Under the pieces are notes generated by a model. The model was given only the letters and a program-made list of their open reading frames with translations. It was not told the DNA's origin and did no database searches. The position numbers and the translations under genes were made by a program. Shown here piece after piece: positions 8,676 through 17,160 of a stretch of 33,813 nt of DNA; the stretch's first letter is position 1; each line of letters starts with the position of its first letter. The stretch comes from Phycisphaerae bacterium (GTDB taxonomy: Bacteria; Planctomycetota; Phycisphaerae; Phycisphaerales; Phycisphaeraceae), in the NCBI GenBank assembly GCA_030432595.1, contig JAUIGU010000041.1:1-33813 (forward strand), written 5' to 3'.

Positions 8676-9410
8676 TCACATGGCCGGCGCGTAGGCGGCG
8701 GGGTCGGTCCGGCCGGCTTCCGCGAAGCCCTGCAGGCGGAGCTGGCAGGCGTCGCAGTGGCCGCAGGCGCGGCCTTGTTCGTCGGGGTCGTAGCAGGTGT
8801 GCGTGAGGGCGTAGTCGATGCCCAGCGCGGTGCCGCGCTCGATGATCTGTGCTTTGGTGAGGTCGATCAGGGGCGCGTGGATGGTGATTTGTTTGCCGTG
8901 TTCGGTGGCCATGGCGGTGGCGAGGTTGGCCATGGCGTTGAAGGCGTTGATGTAGGCGGGTCGGCAGTCGGGGTAGCCGGAGTAGTCGAGGGCGTTGACG
9001 CCGATGAAGATGTCGGCGGCGCGGATCGTCTCGGCGAAGGCGAGGGCGAAACTGAGGAAGATGGTGTTGCGGGCGGGCACGTAGGTGACGGGCACGCCGA
9101 GGGACATCTGCTCGGCGGGGCGGTCCTTGGGCACGTCGAGTTTGGCGTCGGTCAGGGCGGAGCCGCCGAACAGGCCCAGGTCGATGGTGGCGATCCGGTG
9201 GTCCGCGACGCGGGCGGCGGCGGCGACGTTGCGCGCGGCGTCGAGTTCGAAGTTGTGTCGCTGGCCGTAGGCGAAGCTCAGGGCGTGGCAGTCGAAGCCG
9301 TCGGCGCGGGCGATGGCGAGGACGGTCGCCGAGTCGAGGCCGCCGGAGAGCAGGACGACGGCGGGTCGGTCGTCGTGGGGACTCGGATCGGTGGGTGTTT
9401 TGGGATTCAT
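8676..9410 (-). CDS. queC: 7-cyano-7-deazaguanine synthase (244 aa)
   Basis: ATP-dependent enzyme converting 7-carboxy-7-deazaguanine to preQ0, the precursor of queuosine in tRNA. The N-terminus has the PP-loop [12 protein letters not shown] (20-31), and FAYGQRH (46-52) is typical of QueC. Four cysteines for a structural zinc are present at Cys206, Cys216, Cys219 and Cys222 (CGHCDAC core). Length matches the family (about 220-245). It is divergent from the vWA gene with 45 nt between starts. No other preQ0 genes (queD, queE, folE) are in the window. The link with gluQRS at 24927-23974 is discussed under findings. Confidence 0.95.
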   Translation of the reverse strand: MNPKTPTDPSPHDDRPAVVLLSGGLDSATVLAIARADGFDCHALSFAYGQRHNFELDAARNVAAAARVADHRIATIDLGLFGGSALTDAKLDVPKDRPAEQMSLGVPVTYVPARNTIFLSFALAFAETIRAADIFIGVNALDYSGYPDCRPAYINAFNAMANLATAMATEHGKQITIHAPLIDLTKAQIIERGTALGIDYALTHTCYDPDEQGRACGHCDACQLRLQGFAEAGRTDPAAYAPAM

Positions 9411-9455
9411 TTAGCTCGCCCGCATCCTAACGGGGCGTGGGCCTACCATGACCGC

Positions 9456-10676
9456 GTGAAGTTCAACTACAGCGAGTTCGACGGCGACCGGCGTTTCATG
9501 TCCCCGGACGAGTTGTTCGCGCCGCCGCAGGTGATGGAGTTCATCCTTCAGTACGGCGAGGACGCGCTGGACGCGATGAACAACCTCGACGACGAGGGGG
9601 CCGAGTTCATCCAGCAGATGATCGAGGCGGGTTTGCTCGAAGAGTACGAGGACGAGGACGGCAACAAGCGGCTGCGCATGACCAACCGCCTGGTGCGCGG
9701 GTTTCAGCACCGGGCGCTGCTGCAGATGTTCGAGGGGATGAAGGCGGGCCAGCGCGACGGGCACGCCACGCCCGACCCGGGCCGGACGCAGGAGCGCAGC
9801 GAGGGCACCAAGCCTTACCAGTTCGGCGATCCGCTGCACGAGCTGGACTTGGGAAGGACGCTGCGGAACGTGATCGCGCGTTCGGCAAAGGGGGCTGAAG
9901 GTTTGCCGGGCCACGCCGGTGCAGAGGCCGCGGGGATGCTGCCCCTGCAACTGCAGCACGACGACCTGGAGTTGCACCAGACCGAAGGCTCGGCCGAGTG
10001 CGCCACCGTGCTGCTGATCGACCAGTCGGGTTCGATGATGCGTTACGGGCGGTTCCTTCACGCCAAGCGTGTGGGGCTGGGGATGGCGGAGCTGATCCGT
10101 TCGCGGTTCCCGCAGGACTCGATCGACTTTTTCGGGTTCGCGTCGTTGTGCGAGCGGCTGTACGAGCGCGACCTGCCGTTGATGATGCCCAAGCCGATCA
10201 CGATGCGTGACTACGAGATCCGCATCCGCGTGCCGCTCAGCCAGGCCCAGCAGCAGACCGACCGCATCCCGCCGCACTTCACGAACCTGCAGTTGGGCCT
10301 GCGCAACGCCCGTCATCTGTTGTCGCGTAAGGGCGCAGTCAACAAGCAGATCTTCATCATCACCGACGGCCAACCGACCGCCCACGTCGAACAATCCGCC
10401 CAGACCGGCGAGGACATGCTCTACCTGCTGTATCCGCCCGACGAACGCACCCGCGACGCCACGCTGGCCGAGGCGATGCGGTGCCACCAGCAGGGCATCC
10501 GGCTGGCGACGTTCGCGTTGGTGGAGGACTACTGGGGCATGGACTGGGTGGGCTTTGTCGATCAGATCACACGGCTGACGCGGGGGCTGGCGTACTACTG
10601 CGCGAGCGACGATCTGTCATCGACGGTGATCGAGTCGTATTTGTCGGGGCGGAAGCGGAAGTCGTTTGTGCATTGA
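9456..10676 (+). CDS. von Willebrand factor A domain protein, CoxE/ChlD-like (406 aa)
   Basis: The C-terminal half is a vWA domain with an intact metal-ion-dependent adhesion site: D189-Q-S191-G-S193 after a beta strand, a candidate Thr276 (HFTNLQLGL) and Asp304 in ITDGQPT. The N-terminal ~130 residues are acidic and helical, and resemble proteins that work with MoxR/magnesium-chelatase-type AAA ATPases. No such ATPase is in the window. The plus-strand frame is open back through queC, but that part is antisense to a real gene. GTG at 9456 gives the first sensible residues (KFNYSEFDG); ATG at 9498 is the alternative. Neither has a clear Shine-Dalgarno. A terminator hairpin follows 22 nt after the stop. 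Cellular role unknown. Confidence 0.85.
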   Translation: MKFNYSEFDGDRRFMSPDELFAPPQVMEFILQYGEDALDAMNNLDDEGAEFIQQMIEAGLLEEYEDEDGNKRLRMTNRLVRGFQHRALLQMFEGMKAGQRDGHATPDPGRTQERSEGTKPYQFGDPLHELDLGRTLRNVIARSAKGAEGLPGHAGAEAAGMLPLQLQHDDLELHQTEGSAECATVLLIDQSGSMMRYGRFLHAKRVGLGMAELIRSRFPQDSIDFFGFASLCERLYERDLPLMMPKPITMRDYEIRIRVPLSQAQQQTDRIPPHFTNLQLGLRNARHLLSRKGAVNKQIFIITDGQPTAHVEQSAQTGEDMLYLLYPPDERTRDATLAEAMRCHQQGIRLATFALVEDYWGMDWVGFVDQITRLTRGLAYYCASDDLSSTVIESYLSGRKRKSFVH

Positions 10677-10698
10677 GGTTGGAGGGGCGCGGAGAAAA

Positions 10699-10737
10699 CC
10701 CACGTTCGGAGAACGTGGGCTTCGTTTGTTGTGTTTT
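10699..10737. terminator. Bidirectional terminator between convergent genes
   Basis: A 9-bp perfect stem (10699-10707 with 10711-10719) has a 3-nt loop. On the plus strand it is followed by a T-rich run (TTCGTTTGTTGTGTTTTG) suited to ending the vWA transcript. On the minus strand the stem is followed by TTTT, suited to ending the SGNH transcript. It lies in the 80-bp gap between two convergent stops. Confidence 0.8.
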
Positions 10738-10756
10738 GTTTTGATCCCTTCCGGGG

Positions 10757-12571
10757 TCAAGGGAAGATCAGCTCGAACTGCTGGCCGGTGAAGACCCAGT
10801 AGGCGACGCGGCCGGCGCTGTTCTGCCAGACCAGGTCGTCGCGCCCGTCGCCGTTGACGTCGCGGACGCGGGTGACGGCCCAGTTGCCGTTGACCGCGAG
10901 CGACTCGACCTGTCGGTAGTTGCCGACCTGGCCGCTGAAGTCCAGGCGGGTGCGGGCGTTGGCGGGGTCGTGGAGGAGCTGGTCGCGGTCGCCGTCGCCG
11001 TCGAAGTCGCCGCGGCCGGCAACGATGAAGCCGGCGGGCACGGCCGAGGGCGCGGTGCTCGGCGTCGGCGTCGGTGTCGGCGCGGGCGCGGGGGTGGCGG
11101 TGGCGCGGCCGTCTTGGACCGATTGAAGCTCGCCGTTGCGTTTCAGCCAAGTGATCGGGCCGGTGTTGGTGTCCCAGAGGACATCGAGGTGCCCGTCGTT
11201 GTTGGCGTCGGTGACTTCGTCGAACCGGGCGCCGGCGGGGGCGTTGATGTCGGTGAGCTCGAGGTCGATGTTCGTGCCGTTCATCCGCCAGATGCCGACG
11301 CGGGAGACGCGGCTGACCCAGAGCAGGTCGTCGCGGCCGTCGTTGTTGAAGTCCTCGGAGGCGCGGAGGCCCCACTGGTCGTTGACGTCGAGGCCGGCGG
11401 TCTCCTGCACGACCCGGCCGTCTTCGATGAGGCGGATGAGCGTGCCGTTGCCGTTGGCGTCGCGGAAGACGAAGTCGTTGTCGCCGTCGCCGTCGAAGTC
11501 GCCGCGGGCGCCGACTTCGTAGCCGGCGGGGAGGTCTTCAAAGGTGGTGGGGGCCTGCGGCGTGGGGGGGGGTGTCGGGGTGGGCGTGGGCGTTGGTGTC
11601 GGTTCCGGGGTGGGCTCAGGCTCGGGGGTGGGAGTGGGCGTCGGGGTTGGTTCAGGCGTCGGCGCGGGCGTGTTGTTCTGATCAAGTAACCCCGCGTCGC
11701 GCAGGGCCTTGTGCCAGATCGCGCCCATGACTTTGTAGCCCAGCGGCGTGGGGTGCAGGTAGTCGTTGGCCCGCATCAGGTTGTGGTTGGCGGTCGCCGT
11801 GGCGCGGGGGTTGGCCTCGTCGAGGTTGTTGAACCAGTCGACCCAGCGGTCGCCGTCGGTGTCGGCCTTGGCGCGGTCGGCGGACGAGAGGCCCAGGCTG
11901 TTCACGTCGGCGGTATAGAAGTCCACGAGCGTGATGCGGTCGGCGAACGCTTGGTCGCTGATCGAGCCGACGACGCCGGGGATCAGGTCGTTGTACCGGT
12001 CGGTGTTGACGACGCCCTCGGGGCTGACGGTCTTGTTGGGGCCGCGTCCGCCGGCGACGAGCTTGGCCAGGAACACGCGGACGTCAGAGGCGAACGCGCC
12101 GGTGCGCCACTCGCGGGCCATCTCGTTGAGGAGGCCGCGGAGCTCGTTGGCCGCGCCGTTGGGCGAGGAGCCGGCCCCGTTGGTGCCGATGTGCAGGAGG
12201 ATCACGTCGGGCTTGTCGGAGCTGCTGAGCACCCGGTCCTGCCGGAAGCTGTCCACGGTGGAGATGCGGAACTCCCCGGACGAGTTGGTGTAGCTGGTGG
12301 TCGCCCGGCCGCCGTGGATGGAGTAGTGGTCGTTGTCGTAGCCGTTGCCGTCGTTGAGTTTGCCCACAAAGTCGAAATCGACGCCCGAGCCGGCGAGTCG
12401 GTTGCCCAGCTCGCGGCGGTAGCTCTGGTCGGGGCTGCCGATGCCCAGCGTGAGCGAGTCGCCCAAGGGGAGGATGGAGAGCGTGTCGCCGGCGAAGAGC
12501 TTGCGGGGTTCGAGCGGCTCGAAGCGCGGGGCGGCGGGGAGCAAAGAGTTTGTGGATGGTCGGCGAGGCAT
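10757..12571 (-). CDS. Secreted SGNH/GDSL hydrolase with LEPR motif and FG-GAP/VCBS-like repeats (604 aa)
   Basis: Residues 15-27 carry FEPLEPRKLFAG, the planctomycete LEPR-XLL motif thought to mark exported proteins. The SGNH domain follows at once: Ser39 in GDSL (block I), HIGTN (127-131, block III) and D270-x-x-H273 in NDYLHP (block V). Residues 301-343 are a Thr/Pro/Glu linker. After it come FG-GAP/VCBS-like units with Ca-binding style DFDGDGDxD motifs, split by a second Thr/Pro linker near 490-515. The frame is open to 12700, but ATG at 12571 gives the usual N-terminus and has GGAAG just upstream. It probably acts outside the cytoplasm on an acetylated polysaccharide or an ester; the substrate is unknown. 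It is a shorter paralog of the next gene. Confidence 0.87.
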   Translation of the reverse strand: MPRRPSTNSLLPAAPRFEPLEPRKLFAGDTLSILPLGDSLTLGIGSPDQSYRRELGNRLAGSGVDFDFVGKLNDGNGYDNDHYSIHGGRATTSYTNSSGEFRISTVDSFRQDRVLSSSDKPDVILLHIGTNGAGSSPNGAANELRGLLNEMAREWRTGAFASDVRVFLAKLVAGGRGPNKTVSPEGVVNTDRYNDLIPGVVGSISDQAFADRITLVDFYTADVNSLGLSSADRAKADTDGDRWVDWFNNLDEANPRATATANHNLMRANDYLHPTPLGYKVMGAIWHKALRDAGLLDQNNTPAPTPEPTPTPTPTPEPEPTPEPTPTPTPTPTPPPTPQAPTTFEDLPAGYEVGARGDFDGDGDNDFVFRDANGNGTLIRLIEDGRVVQETAGLDVNDQWGLRASEDFNNDGRDDLLWVSRVSRVGIWRMNGTNIDLELTDINAPAGARFDEVTDANNDGHLDVLWDTNTGPITWLKRNGELQSVQDGRATATPAPAPTPTPTPSTAPSAVPAGFIVAGRGDFDGDGDRDQLLHDPANARTRLDFSGQVGNYRQVESLAVNGNWAVTRVRDVNGDGRDDLVWQNSAGRVAYWVFTGQQFELIFP

Positions 12572-12667
12572 AGCTTCCGGGGGCGGTTGCCCGTCTCCTT
12601 CGTTGAGCCCTCCAGGCTGGGTGTGGGGTCGTCCTTGATGCGGCCACGGGGATCGGCCGGGTCGAGA

Positions 12668-12673
12668 ACTATA
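12668..12673 (-). promoter_or_regulatory. Candidate -10 element upstream of the shorter SGNH gene
   Basis: On the minus strand TATAGT occurs at 12673-12668, about 97 nt before the ATG at 12571, in the 186-bp gap between the two SGNH genes. A -35 at the right distance (TGGGAC) is poor. The same TATAGT hexamer occurs upstream of the PhoX gene. Weak evidence only. Confidence 0.3.
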
Positions 12674-12757
12674 ACCGATGCCCGGGCCCGGTCCCAGCAC
12701 AATTCAACCGACGCGGCGCTAAGCGACGGGCGATGAAGGGTTTAGCAATCGGCCGGG

Positions 12758-15244
12758 TCAGACGGTGGTCGTGGAAAGCACGGCGGTGCCGTTCATGAGC
12801 CAGGCGGTGGTGTTGGAGCCGGTGTCCCAGAGCAGGTCGAGGCGTCCGTCGTCGTTGACGTCGCGCGACTCGAGGTAGTCCCAGGACGAGGACGCTTTCT
12901 GCGTCCACTGCAAATCCTCGGCGGGCCCGTCCATGAACCAGAAGCCGGTGCGGCCGTCGCGTCCGACCCAGAGCAGGTCCATCTTGCCGTCCTGGTTGTA
13001 GTCGCGGGCGTCGACGATGGACCAGAAGTTGTCGACGCGGCGGAGCGTGTGCTCGGCGACGACCTGGCCGTTGTCGTACTCCCACATGATCGTGCTGGCG
13101 GCGTCGGCATCGCGGAAGACGGAATCGTGGTCGCCGTCGCCGTCGAAGTCGGCGGTGGCGATCAGGGTGTAGCCGGCACCGGGGGTGGTGGGCGTCGGCG
13201 GCGGGGTCGGCTCCGGCTCGGGTTCCGGTTCAGGCTCCGGTTCGGGTTCGGGCTCGGGTTCCGGTTGTGGCGCGGGCGTGGTGGTTTCGGTGACGGTCTG
13301 CGTGCCGGTGACGGCGATGCCGTTCATGAGCCAGGCGGTGGTGTTGCTGCCGGTGTCCCAGAGCAGGTCGAGCTTTCCGTCGCCGTTGACGTCGCGGGAC
13401 TCGAGGTAGTCCCAGGACGAGGGGGCCTGCTGCGTCCACTGCAAGTCTTCGGCGGGGCCGTCCATGAACCAGAAGCCGGTGCGTCCGTCGCGTCCGACCC
13501 AGAGCAGGTCCATCCGGCCGTCCTGGTTGTAGTCGTGGGCGTCGACGATGGTCCAGAAGGCCACGACGCGGCGGAGGGTGTGTTCGGCGACCAGCGCGCC
13601 GTCCTCGTACTCCCAAAGCAAGGTCGAAGCCTCGGAGGCGTCGCGGAAGACGGTGTCGTCGTCGCCGTCGCCGTCGAAGTCGGCGGTGGCGATGTGGACG
13701 TAGCTGCCGCCGGGGCTGGTGGCGGGTGGCGGGGTCGGCGTGGGTTCGGGCTCAGGTTGAGGTTCGGGTTCGGGCTCGGGTTCTGGTTCGGGTGCCGGCG
13801 TGTCGGTGACGGTCTGGGTGCCGATCACGGCGGTGCCGTTCATGAGCCAGGCGGTGGTGTTGGAGCCGGTGTCCCAGAGCAGGTCGAGGCGTCCGTCGGC
13901 GTTGACGTCGCGGGACTCGAGGTAGTCCCAGGACGAGGACGCTTTCTGCGTCCACTGCAAATCCTCGGCGGGCCCGTCCATGAACCAGAAGCCGGTGCGC
14001 CCGTCGCGGCCGACCCAGAGCAGGTCCATCTTGCCGTCCTGGTTGTAGTCGTGGGCGTCGGCGAGGGTCCAGAAGTTGTCGACGCGGCGGAGGGTGTGCT
14101 CGGCGATGAGAGTGTCGCCGTCGTACTCCCACATGAGCGTGGACGCGGCGTCGGCGTCGCGGAAGACGGAGTCGTGGTCGCCGTCGCCGTCGAAGTCGGC
14201 GGTGGCGATGTGGACGTAGTTGCCGCCGGGGCCGGCCGTGGGGTTGGGGTTGGGCTCGGTGCCGGGCGTGTTGACCGCGGGCAGGCCGTACATTCCCGAC
14301 GCGGCCAGTGCGTGGTACCAGGTCAGGCCCATGACCTCGTAACCCAGCGCGGTGGGGTGGAGGTAGTCGTGGTCGGTCATGATGTGGGCGTTGACGCCCG
14401 ACGAGCCGTACCACGGCTGGGCTTCGTTGAGGCCGTTGAACCAATCGACGTAGGCGTCGCCGTCGGTGTTGACCCGGTCCAGGTCGGAGGCGTCGAGCCC
14501 GGCGTTGACCACGTCCTGCACGCGCGTGGCGAAGAAGTCGACCGTGGTGACGCGGTCCACGAACGTGCGGTCCTGCATCTGGTCCAGCATCGTCCCGATC
14601 TGCTGGTTGTAGGCGTGGGTGTTGAGCAGGCGCTGCTCGCTGAACCCCTGGTCGTTGCCGCGGGCGCCGGGGATGAGTTCGGCCAGGAAGATCTTCACGT
14701 CCGAGGCGAACGTGCCCTGGCGAATCTGCCGGCCGAGTTCGCCCAGGGCGGTGCGGAGTTCGTCGATGGCGGAACCGACCGAGGCCGTGTCGTCCTTGAT
14801 CGAGTTGGTGCCGATGTGCAGGAGCACGACGTTGGGCGTCTCGCCGGGGTCCAGGACGTCGCCGTTTCGGAGGCTCTCGGCGATGGATGGGCGGTATTCG
14901 CCGGTCCAGCGGGTGTAGCTCTCGGCGGCGCGGACGCCGGGGATCGCGTGGTGCTCGTTGTCGAACCCTTGGCCCGACGCCAGGGCGCCGACGAAGTCGT
15001 AGTCCGCCCCGGCGCGGTCGAGCGCGTCGGCGAGGTAGTAGCGGTAGCTGTCGTCGGGGTGCAGGTACCCGTAGGTGATCGAGTCGCCCAGGGCGAGGAT
15101 GCTCAGGTCGGTGGCCGAGAAAAGCGTGCGCTCCTCGAGCGGCTCGAACCGCGCGGCCGCCTCCGGGCGGGGTGCCGCGCAGTGCTTGGGGGCCGGTTGT
15201 GGTTGACCCGGTTTACAGTTGACCCGACTCTCACCTCGTCCCAT
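12758..15244 (-). CDS. Secreted SGNH/GDSL hydrolase with LEER motif and three FG-GAP/VCBS-like repeat blocks (828 aa)
   Basis: Paralog of the gene at 12571-10757 with the same order of parts. FEPLEERTLFSA (33-44) is a variant of the LEPR-XLL motif, with Glu in place of Pro. The catalytic blocks are Ser55 in GDSITYG, HIGTN (143-147) and D293-x-x-H296 in DYLHP. Then come three blocks of about 130 residues (roughly 340-472, 512-644, 691-821), each with DFDGDGDxD, a second Asp-rich loop (DYNQDG) and a third (DVNxDG), the usual look of Ca-binding beta-propeller or VCBS repeats. Pro/Glu linkers separate them. ATG at 15244 is chosen for GGGGAA seven bases upstream; the frame is open to 15346. The repeats are nearly identical in DNA, implying recent duplication. 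Likely extracellular esterase or deacetylase; substrate unknown. Confidence 0.87.
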   Translation of the reverse strand: MGRGESRVNCKPGQPQPAPKHCAAPRPEAAARFEPLEERTLFSATDLSILALGDSITYGYLHPDDSYRYYLADALDRAGADYDFVGALASGQGFDNEHHAIPGVRAAESYTRWTGEYRPSIAESLRNGDVLDPGETPNVVLLHIGTNSIKDDTASVGSAIDELRTALGELGRQIRQGTFASDVKIFLAELIPGARGNDQGFSEQRLLNTHAYNQQIGTMLDQMQDRTFVDRVTTVDFFATRVQDVVNAGLDASDLDRVNTDGDAYVDWFNGLNEAQPWYGSSGVNAHIMTDHDYLHPTALGYEVMGLTWYHALAASGMYGLPAVNTPGTEPNPNPTAGPGGNYVHIATADFDGDGDHDSVFRDADAASTLMWEYDGDTLIAEHTLRRVDNFWTLADAHDYNQDGKMDLLWVGRDGRTGFWFMDGPAEDLQWTQKASSSWDYLESRDVNADGRLDLLWDTGSNTTAWLMNGTAVIGTQTVTDTPAPEPEPEPEPEPQPEPEPTPTPPPATSPGGSYVHIATADFDGDGDDDTVFRDASEASTLLWEYEDGALVAEHTLRRVVAFWTIVDAHDYNQDGRMDLLWVGRDGRTGFWFMDGPAEDLQWTQQAPSSWDYLESRDVNGDGKLDLLWDTGSNTTAWLMNGIAVTGTQTVTETTTPAPQPEPEPEPEPEPEPEPEPEPTPPPTPTTPGAGYTLIATADFDGDGDHDSVFRDADAASTIMWEYDNGQVVAEHTLRRVDNFWSIVDARDYNQDGKMDLLWVGRDGRTGFWFMDGPAEDLQWTQKASSSWDYLESRDVNDDGRLDLLWDTGSNTTAWLMNGTAVLSTTTV
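12780..14226 (-). repeat. Three tandem intragenic repeat copies within the longer SGNH gene
   Basis: Three copies of a ~400-bp segment lie at about 12780-13172, 13311-13708 and 13827-14226, at periods of about 531 and 516 bp, separated by Pro/Glu-coding linkers. A shared marker (GTTCATGAGCCAGGCGG) occurs at 12791, 13322 and 13838. Copies one and three agree more closely with each other than with the middle copy, including long stretches identical at synonymous sites (for example around 12890-12950 and 13934-13994). Confidence 0.85.
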
Positions 15245-15479
15245 CGTTCGTTCCCCATGTACCCGAACCGCAGACCCACGAACTCCAACGCCATTGAATG
15301 ACGCCCAACCCCCGTGGCCGCACCCTCTTCCGCGGGTGTAGTACAACCATGGGCGCGAAACGCGTCCCTTTGAAGTCTACGACGGCTTATGGCAAAGTCG
15401 AGTCGAATTGCACCCAACTCCGTGTTTATCCTTAGTCGGCTCGACGCCGACGCACCGACCGCCCGTGAGAATCGAGAAA
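15245..15479. other. Divergent intergenic region between the SGNH gene and the MBL-fold gene
   Basis: This 235-bp gap must hold promoters for both directions. It is locally less GC rich around 15370-15440. On the plus strand TTGCAC (15408-15413) and CTTAGT are 17 bp apart upstream of the MBL gene, but the -10 match is poor. A TTG-started frame from 15408 joins the MBL gene in frame; it adds residues unlike the family and I do not use it. Confidence 0.4.
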
Positions 15480-16124
15480 ATGGTGAACCCGGAGAGGCTG
15501 GAATCTTTCACGCTCGGGCCGTGGGCGACGAACGTTTACCTGCTCTGGGACGAGCAAGGCGACGCGACGCTGGTGGACGCCGGGTTCGATCCGGCACCGG
15601 TGCTCGAGGCGTTGGGGGCGCGTTCGCTGGTGTTGAAGTCCGTGGTCCTGACGCACGCGCACATCGACCACATCGCGGGGCTGGGCGAAGTGCGCGGGCA
15701 GTGGCCGGACGTGCCGATCCTGATCCACCCGGCGGAGTCGGCGTTTCTGACGGACCCGGTTTCGAACCTCTCGGCGTTCCTGGCCGAGCCGATCGTCGCG
15801 CCCGACCCCACGGGTGAACTGGAGCCCGGGACCGGGATCGAGATGGGCGGCCGGACGTGGAACATCCTGCACACGCCCGGCCACAGCCCCGGCGGTGTGA
15901 CGTTTCACCAACCCGACCTGGGCGTGGCGATCGTCGGGGACACTCTGTTCGCCGGCAGCGTCGGCCGGACCGACTTCCCCACGTCCGACGCGCCGACGCT
16001 GATGCGGAGCATCAACGACAAGTTGTTCACGCTCCCCGACGACACCCGGGTGCTTCCCGGGCACGGGCCGGCGACGACGGTCGGGGCGGAAAAGCGGAGC
16101 AACCCGTACGTCGGCAAGGGATGA
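15480..16124 (+). CDS. MBL-fold metallo-hydrolase, glyoxalase-II/YcbL-like (214 aa)
   Basis: Compact metallo-beta-lactamase-fold enzyme with a full binuclear metal site: HAHIDH (His59, His61, Asp63, His64), His135 in TPGHSPGG, Asp154 in VGDTLFAGSVGRTDFP and His195 in LPGHGP. The GDTLFxxxxGRxD stretch and the size near 215 residues are typical of YcbL-type relatives of hydroxyacylglutathione hydrolase. These lack the C-terminal substrate domain of true glyoxalase II (about 250 aa). Cytoplasmic; no signal peptide. The ATG at 15480 is preceded by a weak GAG-type Shine-Dalgarno. It is convergent with the EEP gene, only 22 nt between stops. Exact thioester substrate unknown. Confidence 0.9.
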   Translation: MVNPERLESFTLGPWATNVYLLWDEQGDATLVDAGFDPAPVLEALGARSLVLKSVVLTHAHIDHIAGLGEVRGQWPDVPILIHPAESAFLTDPVSNLSAFLAEPIVAPDPTGELEPGTGIEMGGRTWNILHTPGHSPGGVTFHQPDLGVAIVGDTLFAGSVGRTDFPTSDAPTLMRSINDKLFTLPDDTRVLPGHGPATTVGAEKRSNPYVGKG

Positions 16125-16146
16125 CCGACGCCGGTATGGAAAAAAG

Positions 16147-17130
16147 TTACCGGCCGGATTGTTCAGACAGGCGGAACGTCGCCACGACCGGGCGGTGGTC
16201 GGAGCCGGTGGTCAGGGCTTCCTCGTCGAAGACGCGGGCGCTGCCGGGCACGAGGCGCGCGGCCAGGGCGGGGGAAGCGAGGATGTAGTCGAAGTTGGCC
16301 GGGGGGTAGAAGGCGTCGCCGGGGTGGGACTCGCGCTGCTTGCGGGGCAGGCCGTCGTGGACATCGACCAGGACGCGCTTGCCGCGGAACGGGCCCGCGG
16401 TTTCAGGCTCGCGGAGGTGCGCCATCGCGGGCCAGGGGCCTTCTTGGTCGGGGGCGACCATGAAGTCGGAGTTGAAGTCGCCGGCCGCGATGACCCAGGC
16501 TTCGGGGTCGTCGGCGAGGATCGCGCGGGTGGCGTCCTTGACCGCGGCGGCCTCGGCGGTGCGCCACTTCATCGAGCGCGGGTCGCCGTCGCGGCTGCTG
16601 TTGCTCTTGAGGTGGACGTTGAAGGCGATCAGCGGCGCGTCGCGGCCGACGTCCAGGTGGATCTCCTGCAGGTCTCGCGCGAAGTAGTACGGCTCGCGGG
16701 AGGGGTCGTCGGGGTGGAAGAACGGCTTCCACCGGTGGCTCGTGGCCGAGAGCACCGGGACGCGCGAGAGCACGCCCAGGTTGATCCCGCGCGTGCTGTT
16801 GGTGGGCATGACGATGGCGTGGAGGTAGCCGGCGTCGGGCAGGAACTCGGCGACCATGCCGACCAGCGCCGCCTCGTTTTCGATCTCCTGGAGGAAGACG
16901 ACGTCGGCGTCGAGCGCAGCGATGGCGTTGGCCAGGGCCTGGATCTGGACGCGGGCTTTGACCGCCGTGCCGTCGTCGTCGGAGTACGGGTCGTCGAAGA
17001 CATCGAAGTAGTTCTCGACGTTGTAGGCGACGACGGTGAGTTCGTCGGGGGTGCCCGCTTCCTGGGCCGACGAGGCGAGGCCGAGGGTCAGCGTGACGAA
17101 CAACACCAGCAGCACGGGGCAGATACGCAT
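16147..17130 (-). CDS. Secreted endonuclease/exonuclease/phosphatase-fold protein (327 aa)
   Basis: Member of the EEP (DNase I-like) superfamily. Catalytic elements are Asn37 in VAYNVENYFD, Glu82 in LQEIEN, NVHLKSN (171-177), Asp218 and Asn220 in AAGDFNSD, and the C-terminal Asp311-His312 in GSDHRP. Residues 1-22 are a Sec signal peptide (MRICPVLLVLF then ASSA), so it acts outside the cytoplasm. A GTG at 17157 would add nine residues; I prefer ATG at 17130 because it starts directly at the signal peptide. It lies 30 nt after the asparagine synthetase stop on the same strand, so the two are probably co-transcribed. Whether it cleaves DNA, RNA or a phosphoester is unknown. Confidence 0.87.
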   Translation of the reverse strand: MRICPVLLVLFVTLTLGLASSAQEAGTPDELTVVAYNVENYFDVFDDPYSDDDGTAVKARVQIQALANAIAALDADVVFLQEIENEAALVGMVAEFLPDAGYLHAIVMPTNSTRGINLGVLSRVPVLSATSHRWKPFFHPDDPSREPYYFARDLQEIHLDVGRDAPLIAFNVHLKSNSSRDGDPRSMKWRTAEAAAVKDATRAILADDPEAWVIAAGDFNSDFMVAPDQEGPWPAMAHLREPETAGPFRGKRVLVDVHDGLPRKQRESHPGDAFYPPANFDYILASPALAARLVPGSARVFDEEALTTGSDHRPVVATFRLSEQSGR

Positions 17131-17160
17131 GAAGAGTTTCTCGCGGCGGGGGAGCACAGT

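Noticed and set aside
8670-9455. N-terminal extension of the vWA gene through queC
   Set aside because: The added part is antisense to queC and Gly/Val rich. The family-like sequence starts only at the GTG near 9456.
13185-13270. G-rich GGTTCGGGTTC-like tract as a telomere-like or CRISPR-like repeat
   Set aside because: It encodes the Pro/Glu linker of the SGNH protein in frame; the periodicity is due to PEPE codons.
13049-15301. 750-codon plus-strand frame opposite the longer SGNH gene
   Set aside because: A mirror of the repeats on the other strand; Val/Gly/Asp-rich with no domain-like features. The minus-strand gene has SGNH blocks and DxDxDG motifs.
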